NCBI RefSeq assembly: GCF_014649955.1 | Contig: NZ_BMUA01000002.1 | Span: forward strand, 186,001-250,000 | Reading direction: 5' to 3' | Source of the DNA: Streptomyces violascens | Lineage (GTDB): Bacteria > Actinomycetota > Actinomycetes > Streptomycetales > Streptomycetaceae | Length of the DNA stretch: 64,000 nucleotides | In this document: positions 1 to 8,093 of the stretch, piece after piece | Position numbering within the stretch: position 1 is the stretch's first letter | Layout: each line of letters begins with the position of its first letter | Position numbers and translations under genes: made by a program | The notes under the pieces: generated by a model | What the model was told of the DNA's origin: nothing | What the model saw: only the letters and a program-made list of their open reading frames with translations | The model's database searches: none

Positions 1-293
1 ACCGCGGTGACATCGAGGGCCACCTCGGCGCGGTCCCCGAAGGGGCGCGCAAGGCGGCCGGCGAGTCCATCGAGGCGACCCTCGGCATCGCCGAGAAGAT
101 GGGCCCCGCGGGCAAGGCCCTGATCGCCCCGGCCAACGACGCCTTCATCCACGCCATGCACATCACGGCCCTCGCCTCGTCCGGCGTGGCCCTGCTCGGC
201 GCGGTGGTCGTCGCCCTGTTCCTGCCCGGGAAGCCGCCCGCGACCCCCGCGCCCAAGGCGGAGGACCGCCCCGCCGAGGCCGCCCGCAGCTAG
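1..293 (+). CDS. C-terminal end of a DHA2-type MFS drug efflux permease (partial)
   Basis: Only the last 96 or so codons are in the window; the reading frame enters at base 3 and stops at TAG 291-293. The visible part has an extracellular-type loop (about residues 1-45 of the fragment, with a [17 protein letters not shown] stretch), one final hydrophobic helix ([18 protein letters not shown]) and a Pro/Ala/Glu-rich cytoplasmic tail. This arrangement is typical of the 14-helix EmrB/QacA (DHA2) family of proton-driven multidrug exporters. A TetR-family regulator follows 47 bases downstream on the same strand, the usual partner for such pumps. The family call rests on the last helix and the context only, so the substrate cannot be judged. 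Confidence 0.75.
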   Translation, partial: RGDIEGHLGAVPEGARKAAGESIEATLGIAEKMGPAGKALIAPANDAFIHAMHITALASSGVALLGAVVVALFLPGKPPATPAPKAEDRPAEAARS

Positions 294-340
294 CGGCGTC
301 CGGGACAATCGGCGGGTCGGCGAGAAGAAGCGGAGCGGGC

Positions 341-961
341 GTGACCCTGATGGACAAGCAGTGCAAGGTCGGCGAGCAACGGCGCGGGCGGCCCCGCTCC
401 GAGGCAGCCGAACGCCAGATCCTGGAAGCCGTGATCAAGCTGCTTGAGGAGGGCGTCCCGCTCGCCGACCTCTCCATCGAACGCATCGCCCGCACCGCGG
501 GCGTCGGAAAGGCCACCATCTACCGGCGCTGGGCCGGCAAGGAGGAGCTGTACGTCGAGGTCGTCCAGTCCATGGAGTCGCCGGCCCCGCCGCTGCCCGG
601 CAACTCCCTGCGCGACGACCTGATCTGCATGGTCGACAACGTGCGCCGGCGCAGCGTCGCCAAGCAGTCCTCCGCCCTTCTGCACAACGTCTTCGCGCAG
701 ATGCAGAGCTATCCCAAGCTCTGGTCCAAGTACCACAGCATCGTCATCGACCCCCGCCGCCGGCTGCTGGACGAGCTGCTGCGGCGGGGCGTCGAGAACG
801 GCGAACTCCGCGCCGGGATCGACCTGGACATGGCCGCCGACCTCTTCGTCGCCCCGATGCTGGTACGCACCATGATGCGGCCCGGCGAGGAACTGCCCGG
901 CCCCGACTTCGCCGAGCGCATCGTGGACGCCGTCCTCGAAGGGCTGCGCCCGCCCTGCTGA
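341..961 (+). CDS. TetR/AcrR-family transcriptional regulator
   Basis: A protein of 206 residues with an N-terminal TetR helix-turn-helix at about residues 20-65: RGRPRSEAAERQILEAV, then the recognition portion IARTAGVGKATIYRRW. The rest is an all-helical ligand and dimerisation domain. The start is taken as GTG 341; an in-frame ATG at 350 would remove three residues. The gene follows the efflux permease fragment with 47 bases between them on the same strand, so the two are probably co-transcribed and the regulator probably represses the pump. That is inference from position. A 9-bp hairpin lies just after the stop codon. The effector ligand is unknown. Confidence 0.88.
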   Translation: MTLMDKQCKVGEQRRGRPRSEAAERQILEAVIKLLEEGVPLADLSIERIARTAGVGKATIYRRWAGKEELYVEVVQSMESPAPPLPGNSLRDDLICMVDNVRRRSVAKQSSALLHNVFAQMQSYPKLWSKYHSIVIDPRRRLLDELLRRGVENGELRAGIDLDMAADLFVAPMLVRTMMRPGEELPGPDFAERIVDAVLEGLRPPC

Positions 962-985
962 ATATGCGCGTTGTGTCACAGGGGC

Positions 986-1007
986 CCGTGCCGGGGCACC
1001 GGCACGG
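986..1007 (+). terminator. Stem-loop terminator after the TetR gene
   Basis: Perfect 9-bp arms CCGTGCCGG (986-994) and CCGGCACGG (999-1007) with a 4-base loop, 24 bases after the stop of the TetR gene. There is no T-run, as is common for Streptomyces terminators. Confidence 0.6.
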
Positions 1008-1040
1008 AACCCGCCGCCGCGCCCGGTCGTCCTGCGGGGC

Positions 1041-1066
1041 GTACGGATGCCGTACACGAGGTACGG
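1041..1066. promoter_or_regulatory. Repeated GTACGG/CCGTAC motif upstream of the EEP-family gene
   Basis: GTACGG (1041-1046), CCGTAC (1050-1055) and GTACGG (1061-1066) alternate in orientation about 80 bases upstream of the next gene. Together they form two overlapping small inverted repeats that could be a protein-binding site. No cognate regulator is shown by the sequence. Confidence 0.3.
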
Positions 1067-1145
1067 CGGCAGGGAATCCCACCCGTTTTCGCCTAGGGTC
1101 GAACGGCGGGGACGATGTGCGGAAAACAGCAGTGAGGACAGCGGT

Positions 1146-2171
1146 ATGGCGCGGGCGTACATGACGGAGACGGGCGACGGAAGCGCGGAGGGCGAGCGCA
1201 CCGGGTCCCGGTTCCGACGCCTGGCCGACGGCTGGCGCGGCGACCCGGGCATCTGGCGCCGCGGTCTTGTCCTCGCGGGGCTCGCCGTCGTGATCGCGCT
1301 CGTGATGATCCTGCACGCCCGGATCCCCAACTCGGTGGGCAACCTCGGCTCGCTCTCGGAAACGTTCCTGCCGTGGCTCGGCGTGTTCCTGCCGGTCCTC
1401 CTCGGGCTCGCGCTGTGGCGCCGCTCGGCGACCGCTCTGATCGCGCTGCTGCTCCCGTTGACCGTCTGGTTCAACGTGTTCGGCGGCCTCCTGCTCGCCG
1501 ACAAGCAGGGCTCCGGCGGCAACCTGGTCGTGGCCACCCACAACGTGAACGCCGACAACCCCGACCCGGCCGGCACCGCCCGCCAGGTCGCGGCCTCCGG
1601 CGCGCAGGTGCTCGCCCTGGAGGAGATCCCGGGCGACAAGGTCGAGACGTACAAGAAGGCTTTGGCAGACGTCTACCCGTACCACTCGGTGCAGGGCACG
1701 GTGGGCCTGTGGTCCAAGTACGAGCTCAGCGACAGCAGGCCCGTCGACATCAAGATGGGCTGGACGCGCGCGATGCGCTCGACGGTGAAGACCCCGGCCG
1801 GTGACGTCGCCGTGTACGTCGCCCACATGCCCTCGGTACGGGTCAAGCTGAACGCCGGGTTCACCGCCAACCAGCGCGACAACAGCGCCTACACGCTGGG
1901 CGAGGCGATCTCCGCCGAGCCCGTCAAGAAGGTGGTCCTGCTCGGCGACCTGAACGGCACGATGAACGACCGCTCCTTGAACAACATCACCGCCCAGATG
2001 CGCTCCACGCAGGGTGCCGCGGGCGACGGCTTCGGCTTCACCTGGCCCGCCGCGTTCCCGATGGCCCGTATCGACCAGATCATGGTCAAGGGCCTTGAGC
2101 CGAAGTCGTCGTGGACCCTCCCGGAGACGAAGAGCGACCATCTGCCGATCGCGGCGCGCTTGCAGGTGTAG
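1146..2171 (+). CDS. Membrane-anchored endonuclease/exonuclease/phosphatase family protein
   Basis: 341 residues. The first ~120 contain three hydrophobic helices (for example LVLAGLAVVIALVMILHA and ALIALLLPLTVWFNVFGGLLLA). The rest is an EEP-fold (DNase I-like) domain that should face outside the membrane. Family motifs are present in order: THNVNADN, LEEI (metal ligand Glu), HMPSVR, LLGDLNGTMND (catalytic GDxN), RIDQIMV and the closing SDHLPI. Substrates in this family range from nucleic acids to phospholipids and inositol phosphates, so the reaction is not determined. Start ATG 1146 is chosen because GAGG lies 8 bases upstream; ATG 1161 is possible. The gene ends 8 bases before a long palindrome shared with convergent nadE. 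Confidence 0.85.
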   Translation: MARAYMTETGDGSAEGERTGSRFRRLADGWRGDPGIWRRGLVLAGLAVVIALVMILHARIPNSVGNLGSLSETFLPWLGVFLPVLLGLALWRRSATALIALLLPLTVWFNVFGGLLLADKQGSGGNLVVATHNVNADNPDPAGTARQVAASGAQVLALEEIPGDKVETYKKALADVYPYHSVQGTVGLWSKYELSDSRPVDIKMGWTRAMRSTVKTPAGDVAVYVAHMPSVRVKLNAGFTANQRDNSAYTLGEAISAEPVKKVVLLGDLNGTMNDRSLNNITAQMRSTQGAAGDGFGFTWPAAFPMARIDQIMVKGLEPKSSWTLPETKSDHLPIAARLQV

Positions 2172-2178
2172 TTGCTCG

Positions 2179-2224
2179 GCATGCGGAAAGGGCGCCTCCT
2201 CGAGGAGGCGCCCTTTCCGCATGC
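2179..2224. terminator. 46-bp perfect palindrome, bidirectional terminator
   Basis: Each 23-base half is the exact reverse complement of the other, with the dyad centre at CTC/GAG (2201/2202). It fills the gap between the stop codon of the EEP-family gene (2171) and the stop codon of nadE (2226). It would fold as a very stable hairpin in both transcripts, so it is almost certainly the terminator for both genes. Confidence 0.85.
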
Positions 2225-2225
2225 A

Positions 2226-3977
2226 TCAGAGCGACTCGCGCCAGCGGTTCGTGATCGGCAGCCGGCGGTCCTTGCCGAACCCCTTCGCCGAGATCTTCGT
2301 CCCCGGCGGATACTGCCGCCGCTTGTACTCAGCCGTGTCCACCATCCGCAGCGTCTTCCCCACCAGCTCCGGGTCGTACCCGGCCGCCACGATCGCGTCC
2401 GCGCCCTGGTCCCGGTCGACGTACATGGCCAGGATCGCGTCCAGGACCGGGTAGTCGGGCAGCGAGTCCGTGTCGACCTGGCCCGGGCGGAGCTCGGCGC
2501 TCGGGGGCTTGGTGAGGGAGTTCTCCGGGATCGGCGGGGTCTGGCCGCGCTCGGCCGCCGCCCGGTTGCGCCACTGGGCGAGCCGGAACACCGAGGTCTT
2601 GTAGACGTCCTTGATCGGCCCGTACGCGCCCACCGAGTCGCCGTACAGGGTCGAATAGCCCACCGCCAGCTCGGACTTGTTGCCCGGGGCGAGCACGATG
2701 TGGCCCTCCTGGTTGGAGAGCGCCATCAGCATCGTGCCGCGCAGCCGGGACTGGAGGTTCTCCTCGGCGAGCCCGGTCAGGCCGAGCGAGCCCATGTAGG
2801 CGTCGAACATCGGCTCAATGGGGACGGTGCGGAAGTTCAGCCCGGTACGCCGGGCCAGTTCGGCCGCGTCGCCCCGGGAGTGCTCCGAGGAGTACTTCGA
2901 CGGCATGGACACGCCGTAGACGTTGGCCGCGCCCAGCGCGTCGCAGGCGATCGCGGCGACCAGCGCCGAGTCGATGCCGCCGGACAGGCCGATCAGGACG
3001 GACCGGAAGCCGTTCTTCGCGGCGTACGCGCGCAGGCCCACGACCAGCGCCGAGTAGACCTCCTCGTCGTCGTCGAGCCGCTCGGCGTAACCGCCGGTGA
3101 GCTCCGGCTCGTACGCCGCGACCGGCTCCTCGGAGACCACCACGTGGTCGATGCGCAGGCCGTCGTCGACCACGCCGGACGGAGCCGGGCCCGCGGCCGG
3201 GAGCTCCAGGTCGAGGATGACCGAGCCCTCGCTGAACTGCGGTGCGCGCGCCACGACTTCGCCGCTCGCGTCCACGACGATCGAGTCGCCGTCGAAGACC
3301 AGCTCGTCCTGGCCGCCGATGGTCGCCACGTACGCGAGCGTGCAGCCGGCCTCCTGGGCGCGCTTGCGGACCAGGTCGAGGCGGGAGTCGTCCTTGTTCT
3401 GCTCGTACGGCGAGGCGTTGATGGAGATCAGGAGCCCCGCGCCCGCGGAGCGGGTGGCCGGGACGCGGCCGCCGTCCTGCCACAGGTCCTCGCAGATGGC
3501 GAGGGCCACGTCGATGCCGCGCACCCGCACGACGGGCAGGGTGTCGCCCGGCACGAAGTAGCGGAACTCGTCGAACACGCCGTAGTTGGGCAGATGGTGC
3601 TTGGCGAAGGCCAGCACGACCCGGCCGCCGTGCAGCACCGCCGCCGCGTTCTGCGGGGCGCCCGCCGGCCGGCCGAGCCGGGGGCCGGCGACGGGGGAGC
3701 GGTCCAGGTACCCGACGACCACGGGGATCTCCCCGAAGCCCTCCCGCTCCAGACGCGCCGCGAGCGCGGTGAGTGCCTGCCGGGACGCCTCGACGAAGGA
3801 CGACCTGAGGGCCAGGTCCTCGACGGGGTAGCCGGTCAGCATCATCTCGGGGAACGCGACGAGGTGCGCCCCCTGCTCGGCGGAGTGCCGTGTCCAGTGC
3901 ACGATCGCCTCGGTGTTGCCGGAGATGTCCCCGACGGTCGAGTCGATCTGATTCAGGGCGAGACGTAGTTGAGGCAC
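2226..3977 (-). CDS. nadE: Glutamine-dependent NAD+ synthetase
   Basis: 583 residues. Catalyses the ATP-dependent amidation of deamido-NAD+ to NAD+ in the cytoplasm, taking ammonia from glutamine. The N-terminal ~270 residues form a nitrilase-type glutaminase: Glu in AFPEMMLTGYP (about residue 44), Lys in AKHHLPNYG and the nucleophile Cys in LAICEDLW. The C-terminal half is the synthetase with the pyrophosphate-binding loop GLSGGIDSALVA, and GNKSELAVGYST further on. GTG 3977 (VPQLRLALNQ) is chosen over the upstream TTG 3998 because family members begin at this point. A TACACT element ends 7 bases before the GTG and no ribosome-binding site is visible, so the mRNA may be leaderless. Length and motifs are normal for a complete enzyme. 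Confidence 0.95.
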   Translation of the reverse strand: MPQLRLALNQIDSTVGDISGNTEAIVHWTRHSAEQGAHLVAFPEMMLTGYPVEDLALRSSFVEASRQALTALAARLEREGFGEIPVVVGYLDRSPVAGPRLGRPAGAPQNAAAVLHGGRVVLAFAKHHLPNYGVFDEFRYFVPGDTLPVVRVRGIDVALAICEDLWQDGGRVPATRSAGAGLLISINASPYEQNKDDSRLDLVRKRAQEAGCTLAYVATIGGQDELVFDGDSIVVDASGEVVARAPQFSEGSVILDLELPAAGPAPSGVVDDGLRIDHVVVSEEPVAAYEPELTGGYAERLDDDEEVYSALVVGLRAYAAKNGFRSVLIGLSGGIDSALVAAIACDALGAANVYGVSMPSKYSSEHSRGDAAELARRTGLNFRTVPIEPMFDAYMGSLGLTGLAEENLQSRLRGTMLMALSNQEGHIVLAPGNKSELAVGYSTLYGDSVGAYGPIKDVYKTSVFRLAQWRNRAAAERGQTPPIPENSLTKPPSAELRPGQVDTDSLPDYPVLDAILAMYVDRDQGADAIVAAGYDPELVGKTLRMVDTAEYKRRQYPPGTKISAKGFGKDRRLPITNRWRESL

Positions 3978-4027
3978 GCGGCCCAGTGTAATCGTCAATG
4001 CGACGCGATGGGGTGGTGAGCGGCGAT

Positions 4028-4054
4028 ACGGGGCGCCCGTTCGGGGCGCCCCGT
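4028..4054 (-). terminator. Stem-loop terminator downstream of the DUF4352-type gene
   Basis: Perfect 11-bp arms ACGGGGCGCCC (4028-4038) and GGGCGCCCCGT (4044-4054) with a 5-base loop. It lies between the stop of the minus-strand membrane-protein gene (4107) and the start of nadE (3977), so it probably separates two same-direction transcripts. Confidence 0.65.
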
Positions 4055-4106
4055 GGGCCGGGCGCAGCGGCGGCCGGTGGCTCTACGGCGGCCCTGCGGC
4101 GGCACG

Positions 4107-5021
4107 TCAGTCGGTGACCGGGCTCGGGTCGCTGTCGGTGCCGCTTCCGGCGCCTGGGCCCGTACCTGGGCCGGTGCCGGTGACGACCGGCCCGCTCCAC
4201 ACCGTCTCGTCGTACTTCAGCGTCTGCGGCCCGATCTGGAAGTCCACGGTCCTGGACTCCGGCGGCACGGAGAACGCGAACTTGCCCGTGGCGCGGCCGC
4301 CCGGCTCCAGGGCGCCCGCGAACATGCTCGTCGCGTGCTCGTCGTCGTATATCGCCTCGGCCTCGATGCCGTCCGAGCCGCGCAAGGTCGGCACCGCCGA
4401 CGTGATGTCGATCGACTCGGCGCTGTCGTTCACGATGGTGACGGTGAAGCGGAGCGCCCGGTTGCCCTTGCGGTGGCCCGATGCGGACGCGTCCGGCGTG
4501 TACGGCGCCGGCTTGGAGACGGTGACCTTCACGCCGTCCGGGTAGGCGTGCGTCGCCCCGAACGGCTGCGGCTTCTGGGCGGGCGGGGTGCTCGGCGCCG
4601 GATTCGGGCCGGGCGCGGAGGACGAGGCGGCGCTTGACGGCGCCTTGGGTATGGTGCCGCCCGGGCTCTTGGCGGCGTCCTTCACGAACACCACGGTGAG
4701 CAGGAGGCCGGCGATCCCGAGCACGGTCGCGATGCCGCCGAGGACGCTCCCGGCCAGTGCCACACCCCTGTTGGTGGCCCCTCCCTTGCGCGCCCGGCCG
4801 TGCCCGGCGAGCCCGAGGACCACGGCGAGGACCCCGAGCGTGCCCGAAAGCCAGAACAGGAAGGGCACGAGGCCGAAGCCCGCCCCGACGACGCCGAGGA
4901 CCAGCGAGGCGGCGCCGAGACCGTTACGGGCCTGCTGTGCGGGGGCCTGCGGAGGCCCCGGGCGGCCGGGGGGCGGCGGTCCCCACTGCGGCTGGCCGGG
5001 GGAGTTGACGGGCACGGTCAT
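4107..5021 (-). CDS. DUF4190/DUF4352-type membrane protein with extracellular immunoglobulin-like domain
   Basis: 304 residues. The N-terminal ~35 residues are Pro/Gln/Gly-rich. Two or three hydrophobic helices follow (GLGAASLVLGVVGAGFGLVP, LSGTLGVLAVVLGLAGH, GVALAGSVLGGIATVLGIAG), as in DUF4190 proteins. After a Ser/Pro-rich linker comes a beta-rich domain (about 180-290) resembling DUF4352 or telokin-like domains: ALRFTVTIVNDS, then FAGALEPGGRATGKFAFSVP. The tail is a low-complexity Gly/Thr repeat. ATG 5021 has GAAGGA upstream. The reading frame stays open far upstream, but that extension is antisense to the permease gene and is not coding. Cellular role unknown; a surface-exposed accessory protein is a reasonable guess. 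Confidence 0.8.
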   Translation of the reverse strand: MTVPVNSPGQPQWGPPPPGRPGPPQAPAQQARNGLGAASLVLGVVGAGFGLVPFLFWLSGTLGVLAVVLGLAGHGRARKGGATNRGVALAGSVLGGIATVLGIAGLLLTVVFVKDAAKSPGGTIPKAPSSAASSSAPGPNPAPSTPPAQKPQPFGATHAYPDGVKVTVSKPAPYTPDASASGHRKGNRALRFTVTIVNDSAESIDITSAVPTLRGSDGIEAEAIYDDEHATSMFAGALEPGGRATGKFAFSVPPESRTVDFQIGPQTLKYDETVWSGPVVTGTGPGTGPGAGSGTDSDPSPVTD

Positions 5022-5034
5022 GGGGGAGTCCTTC

Positions 5035-5058
5035 GGTGATCCATTTTTTCGGATCACC
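5035..5058. promoter_or_regulatory. Inverted repeat between divergent genes
   Basis: Perfect 8-bp arms GGTGATCC (5035-5042) and GGATCACC (5051-5058) around an A/T-rich 8-base spacer. It lies 14 bases upstream of the minus-strand gene start (5021) and 48 bases upstream of the plus-strand permease (5106). It could be a regulator operator or a 5' leader hairpin of the minus-strand transcript. Confidence 0.45.
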
Positions 5059-5105
5059 CTACGGCCCGACGTGCGCGACTCCGCCGCCGAGCCGAGGATG
5101 GGCGC

Positions 5106-6539
5106 ATGACGACCACGGATGCCTCCGATGAAGAACTCGTCGCGGACGAAGGGACAAAGCGGCAGTTCGTCTCCTGGGCGACGCTTGGCCTGATGACGAC
5201 GGCATCCGTCGCGAGCCTGCGCCCCTCCCCGTCCATGGCCATCTACGGCCTCGCCGCGATCTTCCTCTACCTCCTGCCGGCCCTCGTCTTCCTGCTCCCG
5301 ACCGCGCTGGTCGGCGCCGAACTCGCCTCCGGCTGGACCGGCGGCATCTACCGCTGGGTGAGCGAGGCGCTGGGCAAACCGCTCGGGTTCCTCGCGGTCT
5401 GGTGCCAGTTCGCCATGACGATCGCGTACTACCCGAGCCTGCTCGCGTACGTCGCCTCGACCTTCGCGTACGTCATCAACCCGAGGCTGGCCGAGAACGG
5501 GCCGTACGTCGCCGTCGTGATCGTGGTCATCTACTGGACCGGCGTGTGGATCTCGTCGCGCGGCACGAAGACGGTCGCGGGGCTCAGCTCCATGGGGCTC
5601 GTCATCGGCACGCTCGTCCCGGGCGTGGTCCTGGTGGTCCTCGGCTTCGTCTTCCTCGGGCAGGGCAACCCGTCGGCGGCGCCGATGAGCGCCTCGCACT
5701 GGCTGCCGCCGTGGACCGGGCTCGCCAGCCTCGTCCTGATCGTCAACAACTTCCTGTCGTACGCGGGCATGGAGATGAACGGCGTCCACGTGTCCTCGCT
5801 GCGCGACCCCAAGCGCGAGTACCCGAAGTCCATGTTCCTGGCGACCGGCCTGGTGCTGCTGATCTTCATCCTTCCGGCCCTGGCGATCTCCTGGGTGATG
5901 CCGTCGTCGCAGCTCAGTCTCACGGCTGGCCTGATGCAGGCCTTCCAGGCGTTCTTCGACCACTTCCGGATCGGCTGGATGACCAAGGTGGTCGGCGTGA
6001 TGCTGGTGGCGGCCGCGCTCGGCGGCATGCTGACCTGGCTCGCGGGACCGGCCAAGGGCCTGGTGCTGCTGTCCCGTCAGGAGGGCTATCTGCCACCGGT
6101 GTTCCAGCGGCTGAACAAGTACGGCACCCCGCGGAACATCATGGTCGCGCAGGGCGTCATCACCACCCTGATCGGCATCCTGTACGCGTTCAGCGGTGAC
6201 GTGTCGAGCGCGTACTGGATGTTCTCCGTCATCACCGTCCAGATCTATCTCATCGCCTATCTGCTGATGTTCGTGGCGGTGGTCAGGCTGCGCAGGACCC
6301 GGCCCGAGGTGGAGCGGGGGTTCCGGGTCCCGGCGGTCGCGTGGGTCGCCGGCATCGGGTTCGTGGCGTCGGTGACCGCGCTGTTCATCGGGTTCGTGCC
6401 GCCGGACCAGTTCGGCAACCAGCCGCTCTGGCGCTATCTGCTGATCGTCGGCGGCGGGCTGCTCGCGCTCGGCCTCCTCGCGCCGCTGGCCTTCCTGAAG
6501 TTCCGCAAGCCGAGCTGGGTGCATCCGGACCATCAGTGA
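5106..6539 (+). CDS. APC-family amino acid permease, glutamate/GABA antiporter-like
   Basis: 477 residues with about twelve hydrophobic helices spanning residues ~25-470, such as IFLYLLPALVFLLPTALVGAE and TLVPGVVLVVLGFVFLG. The sequence SWATLGLMTTASVASLRPSPSM in the first helix and ELASGWTGGIYRWVSEALGK after helix 2 match the APC superfamily branch containing glutamate:GABA antiporters and YjeM-like proteins. FLSYAGMEMNGVHVSSLRDPKREYPKS is the conserved segment around helix 6. It is an inner-membrane transporter and the substrate is inferred only by family. Divergent from the DUF4352-type gene with an 84-base intergenic region carrying an inverted repeat. Confidence 0.88.
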   Translation: MTTTDASDEELVADEGTKRQFVSWATLGLMTTASVASLRPSPSMAIYGLAAIFLYLLPALVFLLPTALVGAELASGWTGGIYRWVSEALGKPLGFLAVWCQFAMTIAYYPSLLAYVASTFAYVINPRLAENGPYVAVVIVVIYWTGVWISSRGTKTVAGLSSMGLVIGTLVPGVVLVVLGFVFLGQGNPSAAPMSASHWLPPWTGLASLVLIVNNFLSYAGMEMNGVHVSSLRDPKREYPKSMFLATGLVLLIFILPALAISWVMPSSQLSLTAGLMQAFQAFFDHFRIGWMTKVVGVMLVAAALGGMLTWLAGPAKGLVLLSRQEGYLPPVFQRLNKYGTPRNIMVAQGVITTLIGILYAFSGDVSSAYWMFSVITVQIYLIAYLLMFVAVVRLRRTRPEVERGFRVPAVAWVAGIGFVASVTALFIGFVPPDQFGNQPLWRYLLIVGGGLLALGLLAPLAFLKFRKPSWVHPDHQ

Positions 6540-6570
6540 CCGCGGCCACCCCCGTAACATTGGCCCCACT

Positions 6571-7260
6571 ATGTCCCGCAGTGGTGTGCGAACCCGGCCC
6601 GTGGCCGTCCTGCTCGCGCTCGGCGCCCTCGCCTACACGGCCTGGGTGCTCGAACTCGTCTTCCAGACCGGCCTCGACCCGATCCAGGCGTACGTGAGCG
6701 AACTCGCCGCGGCCGACCAGCCGCTGGGCGGCCTCTTCCGTGCCACCGACCTGACGGCGGGGCTCCTGGTCCTGGCCGCCGCGGTGTGCGCACTCTCGCG
6801 CTGCGACCGGCGCCGCTGGTCGCTGGCGGGCTGGTCGGGCCTCGCGCTGTTCGGCGCGGCCACGGCGGTCGACTCCCGCCTCCCGCTGAGCTGCGCCCCG
6901 ACCGCCGACCCGGTGTGCGCGGCCCGCGAGACGGCGGGCCTGGTCCCGGCGACGCACACCGCGCACGCGGTGAGCAGCAGCCTCGCGATGCTGGGGGCGT
7001 TGACGGGCGTGGTGGCCCTGACGGTGGCGGCTCGCCGCTACGGCTGGTGGCCCCTGCTCGGCGTGCGCCTCGGCCCGGCGCTGGTGGCGCTGGAACTGGC
7101 GGCCACGGCTTGGACGTTGGCATCGGTGGCCGCCTTCCAGGCGGGCCGCGGCACGTGGGCTCTCGGGGCGGGCCAGCGGCTTCAGGTCCTTGTGGTGGCG
7201 ATTTGGCTGGGGGCGCTGGCGGTTTCGGTGGGGAGGGAGAGGCGGGCATGGCGTTCGTGA
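6571..7260 (+). CDS. DUF998 integral membrane protein
   Basis: 229 residues with about six hydrophobic helices across the whole length. The loop FQTGLDPIQAYVSELAAADQP after the first helix and the RATDLTAGLLVLAAAVCAL segment are characteristic of DUF998. No catalytic residues are known for this family and the function is unknown. Start ATG 6571. The last 13 bases overlap the start of the alpha/beta-hydrolase gene, so the two are translationally coupled and probably act together. Confidence 0.82.
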   Translation: MSRSGVRTRPVAVLLALGALAYTAWVLELVFQTGLDPIQAYVSELAAADQPLGGLFRATDLTAGLLVLAAAVCALSRCDRRRWSLAGWSGLALFGAATAVDSRLPLSCAPTADPVCAARETAGLVPATHTAHAVSSSLAMLGALTGVVALTVAARRYGWWPLLGVRLGPALVALELAATAWTLASVAAFQAGRGTWALGAGQRLQVLVVAIWLGALAVSVGRERRAWRS

Positions 7261-8093
7261 GGGTCGGCGGGGTCGCGCACCACGTGGTCGTCGAGGGAGC
7301 CGGACCGCTCGTGGTGCTCAGCGCGGGGCTGGGCATGAGCTGGTTCGACTGGGACCCGGTGGTGCCGCTGCTCACCCCGGACCACACGGTCGTACGCTTC
7401 GACCGGCCCGGGCACGGGCTTTCCGGGCCGGCCGTGGTGCCGCCGACCGCCGCGGGGGAGGCGCACCGGATCGCGGGGCTCCTCGACGCGCTGGGTGCGG
7501 ACGGGCCCGTGACGGTGGTCGGCCACTCCATCGCGGGGTTCCATGCGGAGGCCTTCGCCCGGCTGTACCCGTCCCGTACGGCGGGGCTCGTCCTGGTCGA
7601 CTCCAGCATCGAGGAGTCCGCGCGCCCTCCGGCCGCCCCGGGGCTGCGGCTCGCCTTCGCGCGGGCGGTGGGGGCGGTGCTGTGCGGCGCGGGGGCACCC
7701 GCCGCGCTCGGCCCCGCGGTCCGCCGGGCCACGGTCCGCGCGTCCCGCACGGGGGGCGGCGATCCGGCCCCGCGCGACGTGGTGCGCCGCTGCTACGGCA
7801 CCTCGCGGGTGCTGCGCGGAATGATCCTGGAGAACGCGCGGTACGGGTCGGTGGCGGCGGAACTCCTCGTGCTGCGCCGCCGGTTGCCCCTCCCCGCGGC
7901 CCCGGTGACGGTGCTGGCGGGCGGCGCAGGAGGCGGCTCCTGGATCCACCGCCAGCGCGGCTTGGCGGCGACGCTGGGCGCGAGCTTCCACGTGGCGCAG
8001 GGAGCGGGCCACTTGGTGATGCTGGACCGGCCGGAGGCGGTGGCGGGGGCGATTCCCCCCACCGCGCCCCGTCCCGAGACCCTCCGGGGGTGA
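7248..8093 (+). CDS. Alpha/beta-fold hydrolase
   Basis: 281 residues. The fold is shown by VVLSAGLGMSWFDWDPVVP (oxyanion region), RFDRPGHGLSG, the nucleophile elbow VVGHSIAGFHAEAFA (Ser at about residue 97) and the C-terminal GAGHLVMLDRPEAV with the catalytic His. The substrate is unknown. ATG 7248 lies inside the end of the DUF998 gene and is preceded by a purine-rich GGGAGGGAGAGG. The last ~12 codons and the stop lie within the left arm of a long inverted repeat (see 8053-8327), so the C-terminal end PRPETLRG appears to be supplied by repeat sequence. Confidence 0.87.
   Translation: MAFVRVGGVAHHVVVEGAGPLVVLSAGLGMSWFDWDPVVPLLTPDHTVVRFDRPGHGLSGPAVVPPTAAGEAHRIAGLLDALGADGPVTVVGHSIAGFHAEAFARLYPSRTAGLVLVDSSIEESARPPAAPGLRLAFARAVGAVLCGAGAPAALGPAVRRATVRASRTGGGDPAPRDVVRRCYGTSRVLRGMILENARYGSVAAELLVLRRRLPLPAAPVTVLAGGAGGGSWIHRQRGLAATLGASFHVAQGAGHLVMLDRPEAVAGAIPPTAPRPETLRG

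Noticed and set aside
5022-6569. A long N-terminal extension of the minus-strand DUF4352-type gene
   Set aside because: The region is antisense to the permease gene. A good ribosome-binding site is at ATG 5021, so the extension is not coding.
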